Assembly (NCBI GenBank): GCA_937926145.1
Contig: CALANW010000009.1
Span: 1-24,815, forward strand
Reading direction: 5' to 3'
Length of the DNA stretch: 24,815 nt
Source: an uncultured Ruminococcus sp.
Lineage (GTDB): Bacteria > Bacillota > Clostridia > Oscillospirales > Ruminococcaceae
Part shown: positions 1 through 7,006 of the stretch, piece after piece
Numbering within the stretch: position 1 is the stretch's first letter
Layout: every line of letters begins with the position of its first letter
Made by a program: the position numbers and the translations under genes
Notes under the pieces: model-generated
Told to the model about the DNA's origin: nothing
Database searches by the model: none
The model's input: only the letters and a program-made list of their open reading frames with translations

Positions 1-51
1 TATGACCCTCTGCTTGTAAGGCAGATGCTCTCCCAGCTGAGCTATGCTCCC
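1..51 (-). tRNA. tRNA-Val (anticodon UAC), 3' part cut by window edge
   Basis: On the minus strand the 5' end reads GGGAGCATAGCTCAGCTGGG, followed by the rest of the D arm. An anticodon stem TCTGC/GCAGA encloses the loop CTTACAA, giving anticodon TAC, so valine. The acceptor 5' strand GGGAGCA, T8/A9 and the GCTC of the D stem are all in place. The variable loop, T arm and acceptor 3' strand lie outside the window. A consensus promoter lies about 50 bases upstream, so this is probably the first gene of a tRNA operon that continues leftward. Confidence 0.93.
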
Positions 52-101
52 ACATCGTCTTTGAAGATTACGTTTTTCGTTATCCCCAAGCGACGATATT
101 T

Positions 102-130
102 ATTATACACTATAACTTTTCATTTGTCAA
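102..130 (-). promoter_or_regulatory. Perfect consensus sigma-A promoter for tRNA-Val
   Basis: On the minus strand, TTGACA (125-130) and TATAAT (102-107) are separated by exactly 17 bases. Transcription would start near position 95, giving a leader of about 44 nt before the tRNA 5' end. A promoter this close to consensus is typical of stable-RNA genes. It lies directly downstream of hslO. Confidence 0.9.
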
Positions 131-149
131 GGGGTTTTTGAAAAAAATT

Positions 150-1019
150 TTATTTTTTTAGAGAAATTATTTCCTCGGGCGTAAAATGGTACTTTTTGTC
201 GCAGAAATGACAGCAAACTTCAATATCGTCCTGCTCCTTCGCCATTTTGTCAAGCTCATCATTTCCGAGGCTAACGAGTGCGCGTTCAACTCTTTCCCTG
301 CTGCAATCACATTTATATGCACAAGTGAACTCATCCAGAACATTCGGAGTAAGTCCGTCAAGAACTTTCATTGCCATTTCTTCCGCAGTCACTCCCGAAG
401 TGAGCATCTGGGTAACCGATGGCAGGCTGTTTACATTCTTTTCGAGAATATCGATGCAGGATTCATCTGCAAACGGGAGAAGCTGGATAAGGTATCCGCC
501 TGCCGCTTTTACGGTAAGGTCAGGGTTTACAAGAACACCAAGACCGCACACGGTAGGTATCTGCTCGCTCATCGCAAAATAGCTTGCGATATCCTCTGCT
601 ATCTCGCCCGAAGCTATAGGTATCTGTCCGACATAAGGCTCTTTCAAGCCGAGGTCTTTGACAACGCTCAATGTACCGTCCTTGCCGACTGCGCCTGCAA
701 CATCAAGCTTCCCGTAGGAATTGAGAGGTATTTCGACTATCGGGTTGGAAACATAAGATTTAACATTTCCCCTGCTATCTGCAACTGCGATAAGCGCACC
801 TGCAGGACCGTTTCCATTCATTCGCAGCGTAACGCTGTCAGTATCATTTTTTAGTCCGATACCGATAAGTGAAGCGGCTATCGAAAGTCTGCCGAGTGCA
901 GCCGTAACAACTGCTGACGGCTGGTGGATACGCTCTATCTCCGCAACGATATCAGTTGCATCTATAGCGGTCGCGGTCACAGAAGCGTCCGCTGATATAG
1001 TTCTGACGATTTTAGCCAT
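150..1019 (-). CDS. hslO: Hsp33 redox-regulated chaperonin HslO
   Basis: Hsp33 is a cytosolic holdase chaperone activated by oxidative unfolding. Its C-terminal zinc centre releases zinc and forms disulfides, after which it binds unfolding proteins. The 289-residue length is normal for the family. The zinc ligands are visible as Cys237-Asp-Cys239 and Cys270-His-Phe-Cys273, the CxC and CxxC pair of Hsp33, with two further cysteines nearby (233 and 269). The N-terminal part carries the usual core fold. An AAGGAAG ribosome site lies a few bases before the ATG. The gene follows a methyltransferase gene, but a terminator-like hairpin sits in the 60-base gap and there is no room for a normal promoter after it, so expression may depend on read-through. 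Identity is firm; the regulation is inference. Confidence 0.95.
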   Translation of the reverse strand: MAKIVRTISADASVTATAIDATDIVAEIERIHQPSAVVTAALGRLSIAASLIGIGLKNDTDSVTLRMNGNGPAGALIAVADSRGNVKSYVSNPIVEIPLNSYGKLDVAGAVGKDGTLSVVKDLGLKEPYVGQIPIASGEIAEDIASYFAMSEQIPTVCGLGVLVNPDLTVKAAGGYLIQLLPFADESCIDILEKNVNSLPSVTQMLTSGVTAEEMAMKVLDGLTPNVLDEFTCAYKCDCSRERVERALVSLGNDELDKMAKEQDDIEVCCHFCDKKYHFTPEEIISLKK

Positions 1020-1040
1020 TTTTATCTTCCTTTCTTTTTG

Positions 1041-1075
1041 AAAAATTCCATCTGCCCTCGCGGAACAAATGGAAT
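1041..1075 (-). terminator. Intrinsic terminator or attenuator between methyltransferase and hslO
   Basis: On the minus strand a 10-bp stem (ATTCCATTTG with CAGATGGAAT, one G-U pair) encloses an 11-base loop and is followed directly by TTTTT. It starts 4 bases after the methyltransferase stop codon and ends about 25 bases before the hslO ATG. Confidence 0.7.
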
Positions 1076-1079
1076 ATCA

Positions 1080-1829
1080 TCATTTTATTTTTTTAGCGGC
1101 ATAAACTACTTTTTCGCTCGTTTCACTCGGCGCATCATAGCTGTCATAATCGTATTTTCCGACTATCTCAAAGCCGACCTCTTCCAAAGCCTGCTCGATC
1201 ACCTTGCAGTCGAATGCGATCTCGGAAAATTCATCACTGTAGCGTGAATACTTGCCGTTTTCATCGGGTTCAAAGAAATCAAGGGACATCGTGACCCTGT
1301 TATTTTCTTCTTCATAGTAGTTCTGCCATACGCAGTAGACTTCTTCGATATCATACACGAAAGTATTGTTTCCGAGGACATTCCTGTGTTTATACGGCGT
1401 ATTGATATCGAACAGAAAAAGTCCGTTCGGTTCGCAGAAAAGCGATACCTTGGCGAAAGTCTTTTTTATATCACCAAGGCTGCCGAGGTGATTTATGCTG
1501 TCAAGCGCGCATACCGTCACATCGATAGTGCCGAACATATCCAGTTCCGTCATATCCTGACAAAGATACTGTATCGGAAGACCGCTTTCAAATTTCTTGT
1601 CGAGCGCTTCATTCAGCATTTCCATTGACGAGTCCGTGCCTATGACATCATATCCAAGCCGTGCGAACTCTTCGGAAAGACTTCCCGTTCCGCAGGCAAG
1701 ATCAAGCAGGATACCTTTTCTTCCGCCGTGCTTTTTCACGAGCGAATCGTAGTAGCCTGCCCTATCCTTATATGAAATATTCTGCGTAAGCTTATCGTAG
1801 TAGTATGCAAAGCAGCTGTAACCGCTCAT
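1080..1829 (-). CDS. Class I SAM-dependent methyltransferase
   Basis: This 249-residue cytosolic protein has the Rossmann-type SAM-binding motif I, LDLACGTGS, at residues 42-50. The acidic residue ending strand beta-2 is in GTDSS (64-68), and a motif-IV-like ALDSINHLG lies near 108-116. It resembles the methyltransferase type 11/25 group, often annotated as a generic or CmoA/YrrT-like methyltransferase. The substrate cannot be read from sequence. Its ATG overlaps the yerC stop codon by one base (TAATG), so the two are translationally coupled and share the promoter upstream of yerC. The downstream hairpin probably ends the main transcript. Confidence 0.85.
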   Translation of the reverse strand: MSGYSCFAYYYDKLTQNISYKDRAGYYDSLVKKHGGRKGILLDLACGTGSLSEEFARLGYDVIGTDSSMEMLNEALDKKFESGLPIQYLCQDMTELDMFGTIDVTVCALDSINHLGSLGDIKKTFAKVSLFCEPNGLFLFDINTPYKHRNVLGNNTFVYDIEEVYCVWQNYYEEENNRVTMSLDFFEPDENGKYSRYSDEFSEIAFDCKVIEQALEEVGFEIVGKYDYDSYDAPSETSEKVVYAAKKIK

Positions 1830-2134
1830 TACTTGTTTTCTTCCTGCTGCTTTTTAAGGCGGTCAAAAACGAGCGCATAGCCGTCCGTGCCGTAGTTAAG
1901 TGTACGGTTTACGCGGCTGATAGTCGCTGTGCTTGCACCCGTTGTAGCAACGATATCGCTATAAACATTTTTGCTTACGAGCATCTTTGCAACCTGCATA
2001 CGCTGTGCAAGGGATTTAAGTTCGAGCACTGTGCAAAGGTCTTCAAAGAAAGCATAACATTCTTCTGTTGTTTCAAGAGTAAGGATAGCCTTAAAGAGGT
2101 CATCCATCTGCTCTCCTCTTAATTTATCATTCAT
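1829..2134 (-). CDS. yerC: TrpR/YerC-family transcriptional regulator
   Basis: A 101-residue small DNA-binding protein of the TrpR-like YerC/YecD family. The C-terminal half holds the helix-turn-helix segment TGASTATISRVNRTLNYG, very close to the family signature, preceded by the helical SLAQRMQVAKML region. Two starts compete. The longer one (2134) keeps the KLRG segment that I recall as conserved in Bacillus YerC, but its ribosome site is weak. An internal ATG (codon 10, at 2107) has a good GAGGAG site 5 bases ahead and would give 92 residues. I keep the longer start on family grounds. Effector and targets are unknown to me. It is co-transcribed with the methyltransferase. Confidence 0.85.
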   Translation of the reverse strand: MNDKLRGEQMDDLFKAILTLETTEECYAFFEDLCTVLELKSLAQRMQVAKMLVSKNVYSDIVATTGASTATISRVNRTLNYGTDGYALVFDRLKKQQEENK

Positions 2135-2206
2135 AATGTTGTACTGCCCCTAATAGATCAGGAGCATACCTCCTCTCGAAATTCTATATATGATCCTATA
2201 TCATTC

Positions 2207-2235
2207 ATTTTAGCACATTGTAGCAAAAAAGTAAA
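2207..2235 (-). promoter_or_regulatory. Extended -10 promoter for yerC operon
   Basis: On the minus strand, TTTACT (2230-2235), 17 bases, then TAAAAT (2207-2212), with TGTGC just before the -10 giving an extended -10. Predicted start is near 2200, so the leader before yerC is about 65 nt. The 15 bases ACAATGTGCTAAAAT occur identically in the rplS promoter. Confidence 0.75.
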
Positions 2236-2261
2236 GGATTTTTACAAAATTTCTTAAAACA

Positions 2262-2298
2262 ATGCCGCACAAATCAAAAATTTTGGTTTGTGCGGCAT
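2262..2298 (-). terminator. Intrinsic terminator after lysA
   Basis: On the minus strand an outer stem ATGCCGCACAAA/TTTGTGCGGCAT of 12 bp closes a loop of 13 bases, followed by TGTTTT. It begins 10 bases after the lysA stop and ends the lon-engB-lysA transcript. Confidence 0.85.
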
Positions 2299-2307
2299 AA
2301 GCTTTTA

Positions 2308-3606
2308 TCAGATATCGTTGCGGATAATATCTTCAAGAGTTTCACGCTTAACAATAACTCTTGATTTTCCGTCCTTGACCATTACGACAGCAGGCTTGCA
2401 AAGTCTGTTGTAGTTGGAGGACATTGAGTAGTTGTATGCGCCCGTTGCAAGAACAGCGATAGTGTCGCCGACTTCAACGTGCTGAACAGGCATATTTTCA
2501 CCGATGAGGTCGCCGCTTTCGCAGCACTTGCCTGCGAGTGTGATCTTCTCAGTCTTTTCCTCGCCTGCCTTGTTTGCAACTTCGATATCATATTCTGACT
2601 TATAAAGTGCGTAACGTGGGTTATCGCACATACCGCCGTCAATGGAAACATAGGTACGAATGTTAGGTATCTCCTTGATGCCGCCTACTGTATAGAGTGT
2701 AAGACCTGCAGGAGCGGCAATCGAACGACCAGGTTCGATGAGGATAAACGGAAGCTTGATGCCCTTTTCTGCACAAATTTCCTTGACCTTTACAGAAACG
2801 CACTCCATATACTTTTCAAATGCGCAAGGCTTGTCTTCGTTTGTGTACTTGATTCCGAAGCCGCCGCCGAGGTTGAGTTCCTTCACTTCAAAGGAGAGCT
2901 CGTTCTTGATCTTTGCGATGAAACCGAGCATAACCTCTGCTGCGTGTACGAATGGGTCAATATCGAAGATCTGGCTTCCGATATGACAATGCAGACCAAC
3001 GAGGTGAACATTTTTGAGTTCGATAGCCTTTTTGACAGCCTCGAAAGCCTCACCTGTTTCAAGTGCAAAACCGAACTTGCTGTCGATCTGACCTGTTTTT
3101 ACGAAGTTATGTGTATGTGCATCGATACCGGGCTTGATACGGAACATAATGTTTGCGGTAACGCCCTTTTTCTCTGCGAGCTTGTCAAGTCTGTCAAGTT
3201 CATAAACGTTGTCAACGATTATTCTGCCGACTTTCTTTTCAACCGCGAGTTCAAGTTCTTCATCGGTCTTATTGTTGCCGTGGAAGCAAACTTTATCCAT
3301 AGGGAAACCAACGCTTGCAGCTGTGTAAAGCTCTCCGCCCGAAACAACATCTGCGCCAACGCCCTCGGAATCAACAACCCTGTAAATTTCCTTGCAGGAG
3401 AAGGCCTTGCTCGCATAGCACACAAGACCTGCACCGCCGTAGAATTCGTCGATAGACTTCTTGAAACGCTGACAAGCGCTGCGTATCATTGCTTCGTCCA
3501 TAACATAAAGTGGAGTGCCGTATTCCTTTGCAAGCTCAACGGTATCAACGCCGCTTACGGCAAGGTGACCTTTTTCGTTTACTGTTAAATTTTCCGATAC
3601 AAACAT
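2308..3606 (-). CDS. lysA: Diaminopimelate decarboxylase
   Basis: LysA removes the D-side carboxyl of meso-diaminopimelate to give L-lysine and CO2, using PLP. The protein is a fold-type III (alanine racemase-like) enzyme of about 432 residues, normal for the family. The PLP lysine sits in CYASKAF (Lys67 with the start chosen here). GGGFGIKY is the phosphate-binding glycine stretch, EPGRSI follows, and CCESGD near residue 345 carries the active-site cysteine contributed across the dimer. An ATG at 3606 is preferred over the in-frame TTG two codons earlier because AAAGGG is 8 bases from the ATG but only 3 from the TTG. The gene follows engB by about 30 bases with no promoter between, so it appears to belong to the lon-engB transcript. 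No lysine riboswitch can fit upstream. Confidence 0.96.
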   Translation of the reverse strand: MFVSENLTVNEKGHLAVSGVDTVELAKEYGTPLYVMDEAMIRSACQRFKKSIDEFYGGAGLVCYASKAFSCKEIYRVVDSEGVGADVVSGGELYTAASVGFPMDKVCFHGNNKTDEELELAVEKKVGRIIVDNVYELDRLDKLAEKKGVTANIMFRIKPGIDAHTHNFVKTGQIDSKFGFALETGEAFEAVKKAIELKNVHLVGLHCHIGSQIFDIDPFVHAAEVMLGFIAKIKNELSFEVKELNLGGGFGIKYTNEDKPCAFEKYMECVSVKVKEICAEKGIKLPFILIEPGRSIAAPAGLTLYTVGGIKEIPNIRTYVSIDGGMCDNPRYALYKSEYDIEVANKAGEEKTEKITLAGKCCESGDLIGENMPVQHVEVGDTIAVLATGAYNYSMSSNYNRLCKPAVVMVKDGKSRVIVKRETLEDIIRNDI

Positions 3607-3639
3607 TTTCAAAACCCTTTCTTTTTTCTCTGCAAAATT

Positions 3640-4224
3640 TTATTCTGCAGAAACTTCCTCGATTATTTCCCTGATTTTATCTGCTCCCTCGCCTGTTACA
3701 GCGGAAAATTCAATTACTGTGATATCATCGAAATACTCTATTTCCTGCCTGAAACCCTCCATTCGTTCGGCGCGCTCTCTTTTGGAAAGCTTGTCCGCTT
3801 TTGTTAATATAATAACAAACGGCAGTTCGTTATCTATCATAAAGTTTATCATGTGCATATCGTCCGCAGAGGGAGGGTGGCGCATATCGATGAGCTGGAA
3901 TATCAGCGCGATATCGCGTCCCGACATAAGATAACCCTCGATAAGCTCCGACCAGCGAAGCTTATCGCTTTTGGCGATCTTTGCATAGCCGTATCCGGGG
4001 AGATCGACAAGAAAGCAGTCATCTATCTTGTAGAAGTTGACCGTTGCGGTCTTTCCGGGGACAGCAGAAACTCTTGCGAGCGATTTTCTGTTGAAAATTT
4101 TGTTTATCAGTGAGGACTTTCCGACATTGGAGCGTCCTGCGAAAGCAAATTCTGTTTTTTCCGAGGGCGGAAGCTGCTTATATTCTCCGTATGAAGCGAA
4201 AAATTCCGCTTTGTTAAAGTTCAT
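3640..4224 (-). CDS. engB: Ribosome-biogenesis GTPase EngB (YsxC/YihA)
   Basis: EngB is an essential small GTPase needed for late assembly of the 50S subunit. The 194-residue length is typical. The G motifs are in order: G1 GRSNVGKS (30-37), the G2 threonine near 59 (PGKTATVNF), G3 DLPG (74-77, in DLPGYGYAK), G4 TKAD (141-144) and G5 SAV (174-176). It follows lon by 25 bases, an arrangement shared with Bacillus and clostridia, and is probably co-transcribed with lon and lysA. Confidence 0.96.
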   Translation of the reverse strand: MNFNKAEFFASYGEYKQLPPSEKTEFAFAGRSNVGKSSLINKIFNRKSLARVSAVPGKTATVNFYKIDDCFLVDLPGYGYAKIAKSDKLRWSELIEGYLMSGRDIALIFQLIDMRHPPSADDMHMINFMIDNELPFVIILTKADKLSKRERAERMEGFRQEIEYFDDITVIEFSAVTGEGADKIREIIEEVSAE

Positions 4225-4249
4225 ATCGTTACTTTCTCCCCTGTTTTAT

Positions 4250-6631
4250 TTATGAGCGAAGCTCGGCAGTATTTTTTATATCTTTTTTCTTTTTGTTCGG
4301 CAAAGGATTTTTTGCAAGTGCATTGTCAAGAACGTCCGTGAGCTTTTCTGCAAAGATGAAGTTCAGACCCTCCTTGACAACATCATCGACCTCTTCGAGG
4401 TCAGCCTTGTTTGCCGCAGGAATGATAACATCTTTCATACCTGCTTTGTAAGCAGCCATTGTCTTTTCGCGAAGTCCACCTATCGGAAGAACTTTTCCGT
4501 GAAGCGTTATCTCACCCGTCATAGCAACATCGTGTCGAACGGGAATGCCCGAAAGAGCGGAAACGAGTGCAGTTGTCATTGTAACGCCTGCCGATGGACC
4601 GTCCTTGGGAGTTGCGCCCTCGGGAGCGTGAATATGGATATCCTTTTCCTTATAGAAATCGGGAGCGATGCCGTATTTATCCGCGATTGAGCGAACGTAG
4701 CTCACTGCGATCTCAGAGCTTTCTTTCATAACATTTCCGAGCGAACCGGTTACCTTGACATTTCCCTTGCCGTTCAGAACGATAGCTTCAAGCGGCATTA
4801 TAACACCGCCTACAGAAGTCCAAGCAAGACCGTTTACAACGCCGACCTCGTCCTTCTTGGCGAGATCATCGTCGATATATTTGCGAACGCCAAGGTATTT
4901 TTCGATATTTCTCGGTGTGATGCTGACCTTAGCAGCTTCGCCCGAAACGATGACTTTTGCAGCCTTTCTGCAAAGCGAAGCGATAAGTCTTTCAAGCTTT
5001 CTTACGCCTGCTTCGCGCGAATAATTATCGATAAGAACATAGACCGCAGCATCATTTATTTTGAGCATCGATGCTTTGAGTCCGTGTGCTTTGAGCTGCT
5101 TCGGGATAAGATGTTCCTTTGCTATATGGAACTTTTCCTCTCTTGTATAGCTCGTAAGCTCGATAACTTCCATTCTGTCGAGGAGCGGAGCATCTATCGT
5201 TTCGGTTGTATTTGCAGTTGTGACAAAAAGCACTTTGCTTAGGTCGAACGGTATTTCAATATAGTGGTCGCGGAAAGCGTTGTTCTGCTCGCTGTCGAGA
5301 ACTTCGAGCATTGCAGAAGACGGGTCACCGCGCATATCATTCGACATTTTATCAATTTCATCGAGCAGGATAAGCGGATTTGCTGTGCCAGCCTGCTTTA
5401 AGGCGGTTATGATTCGTCCCGGCATAGCGCCGACATAGGTTTTTCTGTGACCGCGGATATCGGATTCGTCCTTGATTCCGCCGAGCGAAACTCTAACATA
5501 TTCTCTGCCGAGAGCCTTTGCTATAGACTTTCCGATAGAAGTTTTGCCAACGCCCGGAGGGCCGACAAGGCAGATTATCTGTCCCTTTATATCGGGTTTA
5601 AGCTCGCGGACAGCGATGTTCTCAACGATCCTTTCCTTGACCTTTTTCAAGCCGTAGTGGTCGCGATCGAGAATAAACTGTGCACGTTCGATATCGGCAG
5701 TTTCCTCCGAATAATTATTCCAAGGAAGTTCAAGCACTGTATCGAGATAATTTCGGAGAACGGCATAATCCTGTGAGGACGGCGACATTTTGGAAAGGCG
5801 CGTAACTTCGCGCAGAAGTTTTTCCTCGCTTGCCTGTTCAAGGTGGAGATCCTTTATCTTCTGTTCATATTCATCGAGTTCATCGTATGTATCGTCCTCG
5901 CCGAGCTGTGAAGATATCGCCCTCATCTGCTCACGGAGATAATACTCACGCTGACCGTCATCGATCTGCTCTCTGACCTTGTTCTGGATACTGTATTCGA
6001 TATCGAGTATTTCGATTTCACGGGAGAGCATTGCAAGCAGCATTCCAAGCTTTGACACGAGATAATCTTCTTCAAGCAAGTCCTGTTTATCCTCAACGGG
6101 CAGCGGAATGTTGCTGACTATTGTATCGAAGAATTTCGCAGGATCTTTTTCATCCATTATCGCATCGATAAGCTCTTTTGGCATCTTCGGCACAAGGTGG
6201 CTGTAATGTTCAAAAGTTGATCTTGTGGCGCGAACAACAGCGTCGAGCTCAGTTTCTTCGTTCTGACATTCTATATAATTAGGAAGTTTTTTTATAACAG
6301 CTGTGAGATACGGTTCGTTCTGATCTATCTTCATCAGCTTCGCACGGTACTTTCCCTCGACCAGAACTCTTGTTATCTTATCGGGGGTTTTAAGGATCTG
6401 GCGAATTTCTGCAACCGTACCTATTTTATATAAATCATTCTTGCTCGGGTCTTCAACAGAGTTGTCGATCTGAGCATCGAGAAAAATAAGCTTGTCACCG
6501 CTCATTGCAGCTTTGAGTGCAAGTTCCGAGCGTTCTCGTGAAACATCGAAATGCACAACCGTATTCGGGAAAATAACAAGTCCTCTTACTGCGAGCATTG
6601 GCATTGTTATCGTTTCAGCTCTTGTTCCCAT
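4250..6631 (-). CDS. lon: ATP-dependent protease Lon (LonA type)
   Basis: Lon is a cytosolic hexameric AAA+ serine protease that degrades damaged and regulatory proteins. At 793 residues it is a full-length LonA. The N-terminal substrate-binding domain and coiled coil occupy about residues 1-300. Walker A GPPGVGKT is at 357-364 and Walker B LLDEIDK at 422-428. The C-terminal protease domain has Ser680 in KDGPSAGVT and Lys723 in GGLREKT, spaced 43 residues apart as in E. coli (679/722). The C-terminus ends in a lysine-rich tail (PNKKKKDIK). The ATG has GAGG 6 bases upstream. A separate promoter and a structured leader of about 170 nt precede it. engB and lysA follow closely. Confidence 0.97.
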   Translation of the reverse strand: MGTRAETITMPMLAVRGLVIFPNTVVHFDVSRERSELALKAAMSGDKLIFLDAQIDNSVEDPSKNDLYKIGTVAEIRQILKTPDKITRVLVEGKYRAKLMKIDQNEPYLTAVIKKLPNYIECQNEETELDAVVRATRSTFEHYSHLVPKMPKELIDAIMDEKDPAKFFDTIVSNIPLPVEDKQDLLEEDYLVSKLGMLLAMLSREIEILDIEYSIQNKVREQIDDGQREYYLREQMRAISSQLGEDDTYDELDEYEQKIKDLHLEQASEEKLLREVTRLSKMSPSSQDYAVLRNYLDTVLELPWNNYSEETADIERAQFILDRDHYGLKKVKERIVENIAVRELKPDIKGQIICLVGPPGVGKTSIGKSIAKALGREYVRVSLGGIKDESDIRGHRKTYVGAMPGRIITALKQAGTANPLILLDEIDKMSNDMRGDPSSAMLEVLDSEQNNAFRDHYIEIPFDLSKVLFVTTANTTETIDAPLLDRMEVIELTSYTREEKFHIAKEHLIPKQLKAHGLKASMLKINDAAVYVLIDNYSREAGVRKLERLIASLCRKAAKVIVSGEAAKVSITPRNIEKYLGVRKYIDDDLAKKDEVGVVNGLAWTSVGGVIMPLEAIVLNGKGNVKVTGSLGNVMKESSEIAVSYVRSIADKYGIAPDFYKEKDIHIHAPEGATPKDGPSAGVTMTTALVSALSGIPVRHDVAMTGEITLHGKVLPIGGLREKTMAAYKAGMKDVIIPAANKADLEEVDDVVKEGLNFIFAEKLTDVLDNALAKNPLPNKKKKDIKNTAELRS

Positions 6632-6804
6632 TATAAACCTCGTTTCTCCGTCGGCATAAAAAGTATGATCGTTATGTAAAAATGCATTCCCTGATGATTT
6701 TTAATGCATTTTATGAATTATTTCCTGCCCCGACGGAGGCAGGTCTATTAAGAATGATAATGTGTTTTTTAATTCAGCACATTATTGCAGACATTCGGTA
6801 ATAC
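6632..6804 (-). promoter_or_regulatory. Long structured lon mRNA leader (candidate cis-regulatory RNA)
   Basis: Between the predicted start (about 6804) and the ATG lie about 170 nt with three local hairpins in transcript order. Hairpin A is an 8-bp stem (6778-6785 with 6757-6764). Hairpin B is a GC-rich 6-bp stem CCTGCC/GGCAGG (6738-6743 with 6724-6729) with the 8-base loop TCCGTCGG. Hairpin C is a 10-bp AT-rich stem (6703-6712 with 6679-6688) followed by TTTTT. The whole loop of B is complementary to CCGACGGA at 6647-6654, eight bases before the GAGG ribosome site. Pairing between them would form a pseudoknot or an alternative long-range stem. I see no CIRCE or CtsR operator. The function is inference. 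Confidence 0.5.
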
Positions 6805-6810
6805 CTATAT

Positions 6811-6839
6811 ATTATATATGAAAATCAATTTTTTTGCAA
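6811..6839 (-). promoter_or_regulatory. Sigma-A promoter for lon
   Basis: On the minus strand, TTGCAA (6834-6839), exactly 17 bases, then TATAAT (6811-6816). This sits in the 375-base gap between clpX and lon, downstream of the clpX terminator, and makes lon-engB-lysA a unit separate from clpPX. Positions 6840-6936 of the same gap are AT-rich and show nothing else I can name. Confidence 0.82.
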
Positions 6840-6937
6840 GTCACAATTTTTATATTTTTATTGTCATTTTGCAGACTTTTTAAGTGAATTTATGCAGATT
6901 TTCTGTATTTTAGTCGCAAAATCGGCGCAAAACAATG

Positions 6938-6984
6938 AAAAAAAGCCTTTAAAACGCATTTTTTCAGCATTTTAAAGGCTTTTC
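6938..6984 (-). terminator. Intrinsic terminator after clpX
   Basis: On the minus strand a stem of AAAAGCCTTTAAAA with TTTTAAAGGCTTTT surrounds a short loop and is followed by further T residues. It starts about 20 bases after the clpX stop. Confidence 0.85.
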
Positions 6985-7006
6985 TGAAAATTAATCACAA
7001 ATTATG

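Noticed and set aside
186..854. 222-codon plus-strand open frame opposite hslO
   Set aside because: It is the antisense of a clear Hsp33 gene, has no ribosome site or recognisable domain, and its composition is that of a reversed coding frame.
2944..3588. 214-codon plus-strand open frame opposite lysA
   Set aside because: It mirrors the lysA codons, has no start signals, and its translation resembles no family I know.
3607..3639. Lysine riboswitch upstream of lysA
   Set aside because: The gap to engB is far too short, and no L-box core sequence is visible.
6757..6800. Six-codon leader frame (ATG TCT GCA ATA ATG TGC TGA) in the lon leader
   Set aside because: There is no ribosome binding site before its ATG, so it is probably chance.
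6640..6840. CIRCE or CtsR heat-shock operator upstream of lon
   Set aside because: No TTAGCACTC/GAGTGCTAA pair and no GGTCAAA-type direct repeat is present; the same is true before clpP.
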